Positions 32,969-42,156 of a DNA stretch of 64,000 nt are shown piece after piece. The DNA comes from JBBRRP01 sp038251425 (GTDB taxonomy: Bacteria; Myxococcota_A; Polyangia; Polyangiales; Polyangiaceae). The notes under the pieces are model-generated. The model saw only the letters and a program-made list of their open reading frames with translations. It ran no database searches and was not told where the DNA came from. The position numbers and the translations under genes were made by a program. The stretch's first letter is position 1. Each line of letters begins with the position of its first letter. The DNA lies in contig JBBSBI010000009.1 of assembly GCA_038251425.1 (NCBI GenBank), positions 1-64,000 on the forward strand. The letters are read 5' to 3'.

Positions 32969-35863
32969 TTACGCGCCGCCCGTTCGCCCCGCGAGCGCGG
33001 CGACGACCATGAGCAGCTCCTCGGGATCAACAGGCTTTGCCACGTGCGACTGGAATCCCGCGAAGATTGCCCGCGTTCGATCTTCCATCCGTGCATAGGC
33101 GGTGAGCGCAACTGCTGGAACTGCTTTGACGCCTCCTCCCGTTAAGCCTCTCACCTTGCGGATGAGGCTGTAGCCGTCTTCACCGGGCATTCCGATGTCA
33201 CTCACCATCACGTCAGGACGATTGCGCTCGACCTCGTTCAGGGCTTCGCTCGCGGAGCTGGCGGTCGTGACGTGTGCACCGTGTCCTTCGAGAACCGCGG
33301 TGACGAGCGTACGAGCGTCGAGTTCGTCATCGACGACCAGCACGCGAAGTCCATCGAGCCTCGGTGCAACTATGCGTGACGATGTGGATGCAGGCGTATT
33401 GGTCGCGTTCGCTCGGGCATTTTGAAACACGGCCGCCAGCGGCAACTTGATTCGGAACGACGAACCCTGATTAGCGCCCGCGCTAGCGGCGCTGATCGTT
33501 CCGCCATGAAGCTCCACGAGATGTCGCGCGATGGCTAGGCCGAGGCCGAGCCCACCATGGGAGCGGGTAGTCGCGCCGTTGGCTTGATTGAAGCGCTCGA
33601 AGACGTGCGGGAGAAATTCGGGATCGATCCCTTGCCCGGTGTCAGATACCTGGATTTCGGCCTGGGATTCGGCGCGAGTGAGCCGAACCGTCACGACGCT
33701 TCGGTTCTGGCTGAACTTCACGGCGTTCGACAACAGATTCCAAACGACCTGCTGGAGGCGTCCTGGATCTCCCATGGCATGCTTGGCATCCTCCTCGAGG
33801 AGCACCTGGATGCGGATGCCTTTGGAATCGGCAGCCAACCGCACCGAATCGACTGCAGCGGCGATGATGACCCCGAGGTCGAGCGAGCGCGGCTCGAGGC
33901 GAAGATTCCCGGAAACGATGCGGGACACGTCCAAGAGGTCTTCGATCAGTTGTGCTTGGGCTCGGGCATTGCGTTCGATAACCTCAAGCGCATGGTCGCG
34001 TTTCTCTTGAGACATTTCGGTAGACCGGAGCAGGCTCGCCCATCCCAACATCGCACTCAACGGCGTACGAAGCTCGTGGGACACGGTGGCGAGAAACTCG
34101 TCTTTCGTGCGATTGGCCTGCTGCGCTTCACGATAGAGGCGTGCATTCTCGACTGCCAATGCTGACACATTGGCGAGCTCCTCGGCAAATAGGAGATCAT
34201 TGGGACCGAAGGTGCGTCCTGTTTCGGCAGTCACGAACGTGATCGCGCCCAACGTTCTGCCTCCGCAGCGGAGGGGCACGACCATCGAAGATCGCAAGCC
34301 CAATTCCCGTATCAGGCGGAGATGCTCGGCGTCGACGGCCGCCTCGGCCAACAAGGTATCCGGGATCACGGCCATGAGCTGGGACTTTCCAGACCGAATG
34401 ACCTCGTGCACGCCGTACGGCGACTTCGGATCGGAGGGGTATCGCTTTTCAAGCTCCTCCACCCAGCGAACCTTTGCAGGGTCGACATGCGCGACAGCCA
34501 AACGTTCGACCGAACTGTCGGAATCCACGATATCGACCGCGCACCAGTCAGCAATGATCGGTACCGACAGCCGTGCGATGCTCGTGAGCGTGGGGACGTA
34601 GTCGAGCGAGGATGCGAGCAGCGTACTTGCCTCAACGAGAAAGCGCCGGCGGTCATCTTCGCGCCGCTTCTCCGTGACATCGCGAAAGACGAGCACGACG
34701 CCAACAAGCTCATTCTCGCCGTTGAAAATGGGAGCTCCGCTGTCGTCGATGGCGATCTCGCTTCCGTCACGGGCGATCAAGATCGTGTGGTTCGCCATAC
34801 CAACGATCTTGCCTTCTCGAATCACCTTGTCGACGGGGCTCTCGACCACGTCGCGTGTCTGCTCGTTGATGATGCGAAAGACTTCGGCAAGAGGTCTGCC
34901 GCGTGCTTCCTCCAGCGTCCATCGCGTCAGCCCTTCGGCGACCTCATTCATGAACGTGATCGCGCCCTCTGCATCCGTGGCAATGACGGCGTCCCCGATA
35001 CTCTTCAGTGTAGTGAAGTACCGCTCAGCACTGACGCGCAGGTCTTCTTCCTGTTGCTTGAACTGGGTGATGTCGGAAAAAATCGAGACGGCTCCGTCGA
35101 GTTGACCGTCGGCTCCGAAGATAGGAGCGGCGCCTGCGAACAAGGCCCCGTGGCTATCGTCGAAGCGCTGAATATGGACTTCCTCGGGCTCGACGATTTC
35201 TCCCTTGAGGAGCGCGCGAGTCATCGACCAATCCGTCGCCTCGAAAGGCCGCCCATCGGGATGGAAGCCCCGATACTTTCCCCAATCAGCAATGGAAGCA
35301 GCGCTGGCGCTACCCGCCCAGATCTTCTCAGCGGCCTTGTTGTGGAGCGTCAGCTTTCCATTGAGGTCGGAAACGATGATACCATGCGGGCTCATCGTCA
35401 GAATGGTCTCCATGAGCCCTCTCTCACGAGAAGCCAACACGCTGAGCCGTTCCACCTCGCGACTGAGCGCCTCAACCTGGATCTCCATGCCCTCGGGACG
35501 CTTGTTGGAAACGTCGACGGTGAAGCAACGCGTGTGAAGGAACTCGCCCGTCTCGTTGAAGCGCACGCTCGAGGTGATGAGCACCTTGCGCGTCGAGCCG
35601 TTCTTGCACTTGAGGCGCGCCTCGTAGTTGTTAAGCCGCTCTCCTGCGGTCAGCCGCCGCAGGATATCCTGGATGGTCTGGTCGTCAGCGTGGAACTCGA
35701 CGATGTTGTGGCCGATGTAATCGTCCTCCGTGTAACCGAGCGGTTCGTAGTCGGCAGGGTTTGCCCACAGGATCGTCCCGTCCGCCCCTACCCAGTGCAA
35801 GCCGAGCGCTGCGCTATCGACGAAATCGAGGAGATCTTTCTCGGTTCGGCAAACTTCAGTCAT
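32969..35863 (-). CDS. Hybrid sensor histidine kinase (PAS-PAS-PAS-GAF-HisKA-HATPase-REC)
   Basis: This 964-residue sensor has no membrane segment. Three PAS domains come first: about 5-125 (LHWVGADGTILWANPADYEPLGYTEDD), 150-280 (MSPHGIIVSDLNGKLTLHNKAAE) and 285-405 (IGDAVIATDAEGAITFMNEVAE). A GAF domain follows at about 410-570. HisKA has the phospho-acceptor motif DEFLATVSHELRTPLSAMLG. The ATPase has N and G boxes (QQVVWNLLSNAVKFSQN, VSDTGQGIDPEFL, GGLGLGLAIARHLVELHGG). The C-terminal receiver has acceptor Asp in VMVSDIGMPGEDGYSL. It starts 16 bp after the YihY stop and is probably co-transcribed. The signal is unknown. Confidence 0.93.
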   Translation of the reverse strand: MTEVCRTEKDLLDFVDSAALGLHWVGADGTILWANPADYEPLGYTEDDYIGHNIVEFHADDQTIQDILRRLTAGERLNNYEARLKCKNGSTRKVLITSSVRFNETGEFLHTRCFTVDVSNKRPEGMEIQVEALSREVERLSVLASRERGLMETILTMSPHGIIVSDLNGKLTLHNKAAEKIWAGSASAASIADWGKYRGFHPDGRPFEATDWSMTRALLKGEIVEPEEVHIQRFDDSHGALFAGAAPIFGADGQLDGAVSIFSDITQFKQQEEDLRVSAERYFTTLKSIGDAVIATDAEGAITFMNEVAEGLTRWTLEEARGRPLAEVFRIINEQTRDVVESPVDKVIREGKIVGMANHTILIARDGSEIAIDDSGAPIFNGENELVGVVLVFRDVTEKRREDDRRRFLVEASTLLASSLDYVPTLTSIARLSVPIIADWCAVDIVDSDSSVERLAVAHVDPAKVRWVEELEKRYPSDPKSPYGVHEVIRSGKSQLMAVIPDTLLAEAAVDAEHLRLIRELGLRSSMVVPLRCGGRTLGAITFVTAETGRTFGPNDLLFAEELANVSALAVENARLYREAQQANRTKDEFLATVSHELRTPLSAMLGWASLLRSTEMSQEKRDHALEVIERNARAQAQLIEDLLDVSRIVSGNLRLEPRSLDLGVIIAAAVDSVRLAADSKGIRIQVLLEEDAKHAMGDPGRLQQVVWNLLSNAVKFSQNRSVVTVRLTRAESQAEIQVSDTGQGIDPEFLPHVFERFNQANGATTRSHGGLGLGLAIARHLVELHGGTISAASAGANQGSSFRIKLPLAAVFQNARANATNTPASTSSRIVAPRLDGLRVLVVDDELDARTLVTAVLEGHGAHVTTASSASEALNEVERNRPDVMVSDIGMPGEDGYSLIRKVRGLTGGGVKAVPAVALTAYARMEDRTRAIFAGFQSHVAKPVDPEELLMVVAALAGRTGGA

Positions 35864-35879
35864 GGCGACGGAGAGCCTA

Positions 35880-36767
35880 TTATGCCGTGGGGCTTCGGGA
35901 CATGTGTTTCGCGTAAACGCACGTGAACTCAGCGCCTAGAAGGAGAATTTGCGCCGAATAGTAAACCCACACCACGAACACCACAGCCGAGCCCGCGGCA
36001 CCGTACGCGGATGAGATCATGGCCTTGCCCAGATAGAGCCCGAGCAAGAACTTGCCGAGCGTAAATAGGAAGGCCGTCACGATCGCACCGAGCCAAACAT
36101 CGCGCCAAGCCACTGGCACATCGGGCACGACTTTGAAAATAAGTGCAAAAAGGGCGCTGGTAATCGTGAGCGAGAGCAGGAGATTGAGGACTTGCCATAG
36201 GAATTCTCCGCCCGCCAAGGAGTCCTGTAAAAACCCCCCGGCCGCCCCAATGCCCGCACTAACGAGTAGCGAGACGAGGAGTAAAAACGCCACTCCAAGC
36301 ACCATCGCAAATGAGAAGAAGCGCTCCTTCAGCAATGCCGCAATTCCCGATGAGCTACTGGGGGGTACCTTCCAGATGATATTCAACGCCGATTGCAGCT
36401 CTCCGAACACGCCTGACGCTCCGATTAGGAGGATGACAATGCCCACGATTGACCCAAAAATCCCCGCGTACGGGGCGTTGGCGTTAGCAAGGATAGCCTG
36501 GATCGTTTCCGCTGCTTGCGGTCCAACAAGATTCAGGAGCTCATCGGAAATCCTGCCGCGCGCAGCCTCAGGCCCAAATACGACTCCCGCAATGGAGACC
36601 GCAATCACCAGTAGCGGAGCAACAGACAGCAACGTGTAGTAGGCAAGCGCAGCGGCGAGGCGCGAGACATTGTCGTCGAACCAGTTCTTGGCTGCTTCGC
36701 TCACCATCTGCCAGGCACGGCCGCTCGTCTGCGAAAGAGATGTTAAGACTGAGGGGTGTGTTGTCAC
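35880..36767 (-). CDS. YihY/BrkB family inner-membrane protein
   Basis: This 295-residue protein has six hydrophobic segments. Family hallmarks are WFDDNVSRLAAALAYYTLLSVAPLLVIAVSIAGVVFG near the start, NAPYAGIFGSIVGIVILLIGASGVFGELQSALNIIW in the middle, and GSAVVFVVWVYYSAQILLLGAEFTCVYAK at the end. YihY/BrkB proteins were once annotated as ribonuclease BN, which is not supported; they are integral membrane proteins of unclear role. The histidine kinase gene follows after 16 bp. Confidence 0.92.
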   Translation of the reverse strand: MTTHPSVLTSLSQTSGRAWQMVSEAAKNWFDDNVSRLAAALAYYTLLSVAPLLVIAVSIAGVVFGPEAARGRISDELLNLVGPQAAETIQAILANANAPYAGIFGSIVGIVILLIGASGVFGELQSALNIIWKVPPSSSSGIAALLKERFFSFAMVLGVAFLLLVSLLVSAGIGAAGGFLQDSLAGGEFLWQVLNLLLSLTITSALFALIFKVVPDVPVAWRDVWLGAIVTAFLFTLGKFLLGLYLGKAMISSAYGAAGSAVVFVVWVYYSAQILLLGAEFTCVYAKHMSRSPTA

Positions 36768-36932
36768 TTGGTCTCCGCGTACGAATCAGGGCTTGAAACG
36801 GGCTCCTTTTCCATCCGCAAACGGCACTGCAGGAATCATACCTCTGCTCGAAGCCTAGCTGGCACTGGATTGTTCGGTGGCATGGTGCGTGCACTGGTGC
36901 TTGGCTAACGTGTTTGAATAAAAGGCGGAGAG

Positions 36933-37406
36933 ATGGTGTTTTGCGAACGAGTGGTCACAAATTGCGCTTCGATCACGGTACTTGAGAGAGGGGCGAAGAA
37001 GCGTCCGTTGGAGCGGCCAGAACAAATGTTTGGCCTTCGCCTTGGCCCTGGCGGAGTAGAAGCCGCCGTAGTCATCGAGGACGAGTTTGAAGGCGTGACA
37101 GGTGTCTGTGAGCGAGCCAATCGCAGGCTCGCTCGGATGAGTGCTCAATCAGTGAACCGCGCAGTGGTCTATCAAGTGGGCGATGATGATTCCGAGGCCG
37201 CCCTCTTGGCGCGAGTGAATCTCTTCGAAGTTGCTCTCACCTGGTTGGGGCAATCAGCAACGGGTGGGGCATTGCGCATCATTGTCCCCACTCTGAGTGA
37301 ATCGACTGTTCGGGACGACGTTTTGACCGTAGTCGGCCCTCTCACCAGTATTGCTGCGCGGTCGGTGGATATCAGTACCTTTTGGCGGGCGCCCCTCGGT
37401 GCTTGA
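36933..37406 (+). CDS. Unknown protein, paralogue 1 of a tandem pair
   Basis: This 157-residue protein is of unrecognised family. It has alternating strand and helix segments (CASITVLERGAK, GGVEAAVVIEDEFEGVTGVCERANRRLARM, NRAVVYQVGDDDSEAALLARVNLFEVALTWLG, LRIIVPTLS, DDVLTVVGPLTSIA). It has no signal peptide. A close copy lies at 38499-38984, and similarity extends about 80 bp upstream of the start in both (GGCAT...GCGTGC and TGGCTAA blocks), so the gene and its promoter region were duplicated together. The pldA gene sits between the two copies on the opposite strand. Start by alignment with the paralogue. Confidence 0.65.
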   Translation: MVFCERVVTNCASITVLERGAKKRPLERPEQMFGLRLGPGGVEAAVVIEDEFEGVTGVCERANRRLARMSAQSVNRAVVYQVGDDDSEAALLARVNLFEVALTWLGQSATGGALRIIVPTLSESTVRDDVLTVVGPLTSIAARSVDISTFWRAPLGA

Positions 37407-37421
37407 AGCCAGAACTGCACA

Positions 37422-38285
37422 TCAGCGGGCGCGGTCGGTGAACCCAATCCCCACGCGAGCGCTCCTACTAGACTGACCGAACGTGCCCAGCGTCTCGCCG
37501 TAGCCGCCAAAATACTGGAACCAGAGGTACGGCGCGAACTTCCAGGCTTTGCCCAAGAGGCGTTGATACGTGGGTCGCCAGCGCGCGTCGACCGTCATGC
37601 TGCCCTTGCCGAGTTCTCGACTCGTTCCCTTGCGCAGCGCCACAGTGACCAAGCTGTTCATGTGCCAGGTGTCGGTGTCGGCGCCCACGCCGAGCAGTAG
37701 TTCGCCATAGCCTTGGGTACGCGTGATGCCGCGGTTTTCAGCGAGCCCGAGCGGGAGCCACGCGCGCAGTCCTAACAGGCCATACCCCTGCTCGCCGTAG
37801 CAAGTTGCCTGCACGTCGCCAAAGATCCGATTCCAGCTGCGGGAAGCGTCGCTCACCTCTCCATTCGATTCGTGCTCGATGCCGAGCTGCTCCTGGAACA
37901 GCCCGCAGCCAGGGTTCGGCTGGCCGTGCAGCCCTGAGTGGTAGTGTGTGTAGTAAATCTCGGGCGCGTAGTTTGATTCGCGAAAGGGCGCCGAGCGATC
38001 GAAGATGTCCCAGAGCGATTTTTGCGTGTAGGCCAGGTACACGGTGTGGCGACTGGTGTTTGGCCACAGGTCATATTTGAGGCTGAATTGGAACTTGGCC
38101 TGGGTCTGGTGCGTGACGCCAGTGACGAAGTAAGTGGGGCGATGAAAAGTGAGAATGTCGAGCTCGGGGGTATCGACTTTCGGCTGAGGCGCTTGCGCCA
38201 ACGCGCCCGCCGTCGCGAACGAAACAACGAGAATGGCGAAAACGCCCGCAAAAGCTCGGCGTGTCGAAGGGAGGGTCGGGGTCAG
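37422..38285 (-). CDS. pldA: Outer-membrane phospholipase A
   Basis: This is an OMPLA beta-barrel of about 287 residues. Family motifs are LAYTQKSLWDIFDRSAPFRESNYAPEIYY and IEHESNGEVSDASRSWNRIF, which give the catalytic His138, Ser140 and Asn152 (numbered from the CTG start). It hydrolyses outer-membrane phospholipids when membrane asymmetry is disturbed. The nearest TTG (38201) would cut off a clear signal peptide, RRAFAGVFAILVVSFATAGALAQA, that is open upstream in the same frame. No ATG, GTG or TTG precedes it before a TAA, so I tentatively use the CTG at 38285. An undetected start or a sequence error is possible. Confidence 0.85.
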   Translation of the reverse strand: MTPTLPSTRRAFAGVFAILVVSFATAGALAQAPQPKVDTPELDILTFHRPTYFVTGVTHQTQAKFQFSLKYDLWPNTSRHTVYLAYTQKSLWDIFDRSAPFRESNYAPEIYYTHYHSGLHGQPNPGCGLFQEQLGIEHESNGEVSDASRSWNRIFGDVQATCYGEQGYGLLGLRAWLPLGLAENRGITRTQGYGELLLGVGADTDTWHMNSLVTVALRKGTSRELGKGSMTVDARWRPTYQRLLGKAWKFAPYLWFQYFGGYGETLGTFGQSSRSARVGIGFTDRAR

Positions 38286-38498
38286 GATGTGATTTTAGCT
38301 GCAAGCCCCGTTCCTGCGCCGCCTGTCGCCACCGGCGCATCTTGCCACGCCTCACGCTGATTCGAGCAGCTTTGCCACGTTTCCGAGCGTCGATTACAGC
38401 TGCTAATTGGGATGTGGCTCGTAAGATTCGGAGTGGGTGTTGAGTGGCATAGCGCGTGCTTAAGCACCTGGCTAATGTATCTGAGTCAACACGGGGAG

Positions 38499-38984
38499 GT
38501 GGCGTTGTGCGAGCGAAGCGTCATGAATTGCGCATCGATCACGGTCTTGGAAAGAGGGGCTAAGCAGGGACCGTTAGAGGGGCCGGAACAAACCTTTGGC
38601 TTTGGCATCGGCGGAGTGGAGGCTGCCGTCGTCATAGGGGACGAGTACGAGGGCGTGGCCGGCTTGTGCGAACGAGTCGTTCGCCGGCTCGCCCAGATGA
38701 GCGCTGAATCAGTGAGCCGGGCGGTGGTCTACCAAATCGGCGACGACGAATCGAAGGCTGCCGTCTTGGGGCGAACCAATCTCTTCCAAGTTGCTCTGAC
38801 TTGGTTGGGGCAATCAACCACAGGTGGGTCTCTCCGCATCATTTTGCCCAACTTGAGCGCACCGAGCATTCGGCATGAAGTCTTCAGCGTGGTGGGAGCT
38901 CTGGCGTTCGTTGCGCCGCGGTCAGTGGATATTTCGGTGCGTTTTGGCTCGCTCCCACTCGCTCTTGATGCGTGGGCCGCTTGA
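38499..38984 (+). CDS. Unknown protein, paralogue 2 of a tandem pair
   Basis: This 161-residue protein is about two-thirds identical by eye to the protein at 36933-37406. Shared blocks include NCASITVLERGAK, GVEAAVVI, VCER or LCER...RRLA.MSA.SV.RAVVYQ.GDD, ALTWLGQS.TGG.LRII.P.LS and RSVDIS. The GTG at 38499 aligns with the ATG of the other copy; an ATG inside (MNCASI) is another possible start. A longer frame reaches 38412. The C-terminus differs and is longer. No domain is recognised and there is no export signal. Confidence 0.65.
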   Translation: MALCERSVMNCASITVLERGAKQGPLEGPEQTFGFGIGGVEAAVVIGDEYEGVAGLCERVVRRLAQMSAESVSRAVVYQIGDDESKAAVLGRTNLFQVALTWLGQSTTGGSLRIILPNLSAPSIRHEVFSVVGALAFVAPRSVDISVRFGSLPLALDAWAA

Positions 38985-39133
38985 GACGCAAAAGTGCCTC
39001 ACCGAGGCAGCCGCGCTTGACCTGTTTTGGTGATCACGGCGCCAAGAGCCAGCGGGTGCGCTCCCAGCCGCTCAATGGAGCAATTTTGAAGCGACTTTGT
39101 AAGTGGCTCGGAACTTGCGTTGGCCAGCAGTCA

Positions 39134-39817
39134 ATGAGGGAACCGGGGCTCAGTCGTCCTAAATTCATGCGACCTTCGCCTTGGATCGGGCTCGTTGGCG
39201 TGGGTCTCTCGCTGTGGTGCTTCGTGAGCCCCGCGTTGGCGGAGGGAAGCAAGGCGCAAGGCAAGGGCAATGATCACCTCCACGAGCTTCTGTACATCAA
39301 CGCCGAGGTCGGCGCGGAGTATGTGGGGTTTCAGCAATTGCATATTACCCGCGAACTATTTCCGACCACTATTCACACTGTCGATGTTGGTCCAGCTGTA
39401 GGAGTTGGCGCAGGCGTACGCCTCTTCTTTCTCACCCTCGGCCCTCGCTTTCGCTATGGAGTGTTTCGGGATTGGGACCTTTGGAGCTTGGACGCTGAGT
39501 TGGGTTTGCGAATTCCCCTTGGGTCGGTCGAGCCCTGGGCGATGGTAGGCGGCGGTTACTCAAGGCTTGGACGCATGCGGGAGCGCAGTGTGCAAGTGCA
39601 AGGATACAACATCCGCGTGGGCTTCGGCCTCGACTACTACTTCAACAAGATGTTCTCGCTGGGTGGGGGTGTTAGCGGTGATGTGCTCGGGATGACGCGT
39701 CCCGGGGTTGATCTGAACCAGGCGACCGGAAGTGTTAGTGAGGACATTTACAAGCTCGACGGCTCAAGCCTCGGCATAGCTCTCCAGGGGTCGGCAGTTG
39801 TCGGCTTCCATTTGTGA
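39134..39817 (+). CDS. Exported outer-membrane beta-barrel-like protein
   Basis: This is a protein of about 227 residues with a signal peptide (MRPSPWIGLVGVGLSLWCFVSPALAEG). A second ATG at 39167 is an equally good start. The mature part has amphipathic strands separated by turns (VGAEYVGFQQLHITRELF, AVGVGAGVRLFFLTLGPRFRYGVF, WAMVGGGYSRLGRM, NIRVGFGLDYYFNKMFSLGGGVSGDVLG) and ends IALQGSAVVGFHL, in the style of OmpA/OmpW-like eight-stranded barrels. No specific family is recognised. The Cys-rich gene follows 79 bp later, so the two may be co-expressed. Confidence 0.7.
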   Translation: MREPGLSRPKFMRPSPWIGLVGVGLSLWCFVSPALAEGSKAQGKGNDHLHELLYINAEVGAEYVGFQQLHITRELFPTTIHTVDVGPAVGVGAGVRLFFLTLGPRFRYGVFRDWDLWSLDAELGLRIPLGSVEPWAMVGGGYSRLGRMRERSVQVQGYNIRVGFGLDYYFNKMFSLGGGVSGDVLGMTRPGVDLNQATGSVSEDIYKLDGSSLGIALQGSAVVGFHL

Positions 39818-39896
39818 GAACCCAACCAGAGCAAACCCAAAACATCATCAAGTCCAAGCCTTTTGAGGCTCCACGGACGAGAAAGGTAGCTTATTC

Positions 39897-41218
39897 ATGC
39901 ATTTAAGACCATTCAGAGTTTTCCCATCGATCCTCATACTTGCCTCTGCCGCGGCGGTAACTAACTGCGCCATTCAAGAGGACCTTCAAGAAGCCGCAAG
40001 CGGATGCGATGAGTTTTCGGCAGGTGGTGATGCGGTCGCCAACCTGAACGTTGACGTCAAGGTCAAGGCGTTTGCCCAGGCCTCTTCGGAGCTCAAAATC
40101 GTCACTGACGGGATTCGGCTCGATGTGAAACAAGCGTGCGTTAACATCGCGAAAGACCTTGGCGAGACCGATCGCTGGTCCGACAAGGATGACGACGCCT
40201 CGATCTCGAATTCACAGAAGACGGGTGCCTGCGACGTGGTGGCCGGCAGGATCGACGCCATCATGACGGCGGGGCGGCTGCTGGGGCCAACTTTGCGCTG
40301 GCCATTTCCGGAGGTGAGTGTTCTGTTGACGTTGGCGTGCAAGCAAATTGCGAAGCCGCCTGCAAAACAGACGTCACCTGCACCGAGGCAACGATCGAAA
40401 CGCGCTGTGCGCCAGCTGAGCTGACCGGGCAGTGTGATGTGGAGTGCAAGGCGGAAGCAACGTGCCAAGGCCATGCCAATGCACTTGCAAATTGCATGGG
40501 CAAGTGCGAGTCCGAATGCCAAGGTGAATGCAAGGGCGAGCTTCGGGGCACAGTTGAAGGTGGTTGCGCGGGATCATGCGAAGGCAAGTGTGACGGTGTA
40601 GCAACGCCGAAAGGAGGCATGACGACCTGCACGGGTACTTGTGAAGGCAAATGCACCATGCCGAGCCCGGGAGCCAAGTGTCGCGGCAAGTGCGCTTCAA
40701 GCTGTAATGGTACCTGCAAGGGCGAATGCAAACTCGAAGCTTCGGCTCACGTACAATGCGGTGTGGGCGTCGATTGTAAGGGTGGTTGCACGGCAACCTA
40801 TGCCGCTCCGAAGTGTGAAACGGAGCTCACTCCCCCCGTTTGCATGGGCGACACCAGTTGTCAGACTAGCTGCAGTGCACAGGCTTCGGCCAACGCCCAC
40901 TGCACGGAACCTTCCGTCACGTTGATCTGCAATGTTGACGCGACGGGAGACATTGCCAAGCTGAAGGCGACTCTCGAAGCGAATCTCCCCAAAATCCTGT
41001 TGGCTGCCAAGACAAAAGGCCAGCTCGCGATGCGGGCTTTGCAGAAGGTCTCCGCGACCGGTCAAGTGGTCGTCCAGAGCGCAAGCAGCCTTGGTGGCAA
41101 GGCGATTGCGTGCGCGGGCACAGCTGCATCTGCTTCGGCGAAAGCTGCGGCCAGCGTGAACGTGTCGGTGAATGCAAGCGCGAGTGTTAGCGGAAGTGCC
41201 TCGGCGCACTCCTCCTAA
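39897..41218 (+). pseudogene. Cys-rich exported protein interrupted by a frameshift
   Basis: The first frame (39897 to about 40270) encodes a signal with lipobox-like AAVTNC and a mature start GCDEFSAGGDAVANLNVDVKVKAFAQA. Near 40268-40275, in a GCGGGGCGGC run, the reading moves to another frame that continues as AAAGANFALAISGGECSVDVGVQANCEAACK. A long Cys-rich section follows (CxGxCxxxCxGxCKG-type repeats), then an Ala/Ser/Val-rich tail. One extra G would restore a single product of about 440 residues. The second frame keeps good codon use to its end, so a sequencing slip in the G-run or a recent mutation is likely. The function is unknown. Confidence 0.75.
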
Positions 41219-41242
41219 TTTTCAATTTGAGTGTCAGTCAGG

Positions 41243-41278
41243 CCCCGGCTCGTTCCCTTTTTTGGGCGCGAGTCGGGG
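41243..41278 (+). terminator. Probable intrinsic terminator after the Cys-rich gene
   Basis: CCCCGGCTCG (41243-41252) pairs with CGAGTCGGGG (41269-41278), a 10-bp stem with one G-T pair, followed by TATTTTCG. It begins 25 bases after the stop of the Cys-rich gene and before the next ribosome-binding site. Confidence 0.6.
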
Positions 41279-41318
41279 TATTTTCGTTACTAAGTTAAAA
41301 TCAAAGGAAACAACCATC

Positions 41319-41966
41319 ATGAAAAAATCAGCCATCGCATTGGCTTGCGGACTTTGTTCAATTGCAATCTCAGGCCAGGCGTCTGCGCAGAGATTCGGGG
41401 AGAAGCTGGATGTCGCCTTTTCAGCGGATCGTCTGTTTGGTATCACTTTCTCCAACGTCACCGAGGAGCGACCGGGGGAGCCAGATAGCCAGCTGGACAC
41501 GACCCGCATCTCGTTCGGCTGGGGTGGCAGAAAAGTGGTTTCGCCGTATGAAATCCCACGAGCTGCGATTGACGTCTTCGTTGCCGATCGCCTGAGCCTA
41601 GGTGGCTCGATTGGTTTCGCGAACGTGTCGGTCGACCGCAACGACGGTCGCGGTTACCCCGATTACAGCACTTTCCTGTTCGCTCCTCGCGTGGGTTACG
41701 TGTGGGGATTGAGCGACTCATTTTCGTTTTGGCTACGTGGTGGCCTGAGCTACCACTCGGCGCATGACACCGACGCCAACGAAACGGGCCTTGGGCTCAC
41801 TCTTGAGCCAACATTTGTGCTTACCCCTGTGGAGCACTTTGGGATCGTGTTTGGTCCGACGCTGGATCTCGACGTCACCGGTGACGTGGACAACGGCCCC
41901 AACCGTGTCGCTCGCCGCAACAGTACGTTCGGCTTGCTGCAAGTTGGGATCCTAGGCTGGCTCTGA
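41319..41966 (+). CDS. Exported outer-membrane beta-barrel-like protein
   Basis: This 215-residue protein starts at the ATG at 41319, preceded by AAAGGAAAC. The signal is MKKSAIALACGLCSIAISGQASAQ. The mature part has beta-barrel-like strands (KLDVAFSADRLFGITFSNV, AIDVFVADRLSLGGSIGFANVSV, FLFAPRVGYVWGLSDSFSFWLRGGLSYHSA, GLGLTLEPTFVLTPVEHFGIVFGPTLDLDV) and ends in FGLLQVGILGWL. It resembles generic OmpA/OmpW-like barrels of Myxococcota, but no exact family is recognised. A longer frame upstream crosses the terminator and is not used. Confidence 0.75.
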   Translation: MKKSAIALACGLCSIAISGQASAQRFGEKLDVAFSADRLFGITFSNVTEERPGEPDSQLDTTRISFGWGGRKVVSPYEIPRAAIDVFVADRLSLGGSIGFANVSVDRNDGRGYPDYSTFLFAPRVGYVWGLSDSFSFWLRGGLSYHSAHDTDANETGLGLTLEPTFVLTPVEHFGIVFGPTLDLDVTGDVDNGPNRVARRNSTFGLLQVGILGWL

Positions 41967-41982
41967 AAGACGAGAACGGGGG

Positions 41983-42016
41983 GGTCAACCCAACGCAGAG
42001 GTCAACCCAACGCAGA
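41983..42016. repeat. Tandem duplication of a 17-bp unit
   Basis: GGTCAACCCAACGCAGA occurs twice back to back (41983-41999 and 42000-42016) without mismatches, between two convergent genes. Confidence 0.9.
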
Positions 42017-42067
42017 GAGAGGTCTTGCCAAACATTGCGAGTGGTGGGCTTCTCCCGGACTGAGAGA

Positions 42068-42085
42068 TAGTAAGCATGCTTACTA
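42068..42085. repeat. Perfect 18-bp palindrome, copy C
   Basis: TAGTAAGCATGCTTACTA is its own reverse complement and is identical to the copy at 50954-50971. Similarity to copy A also extends left (ACTGAGA). It lies 141 bases past the stop of the last gene of the minus-strand seven-gene operon and 102 bases past the convergent barrel-protein gene. Confidence 0.9.
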
Positions 42086-42102
42086 CTGTTTTTGGCAACC
42101 TA

Positions 42103-42137
42103 CCCCCCCCGCTGTTCCCCCCGCTGTTCCCCCGCTG
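42103..42137. repeat. Short C-rich tandem repeat
   Basis: A unit close to CCGCTGTTCCCC repeats between two and three times in this C-rich stretch, ending CCGCTGGGCGG. It has the form of replication-slippage repeats. Confidence 0.75.
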
Positions 42138-42156
42138 GGCGGAGGCTTCTAATGCG

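Noticed and set aside
34322..35926. A 534-codon plus-strand frame opposite the histidine kinase
   Set aside because: It is the complement of a clear multidomain kinase and has no domain, signal or sensible start.
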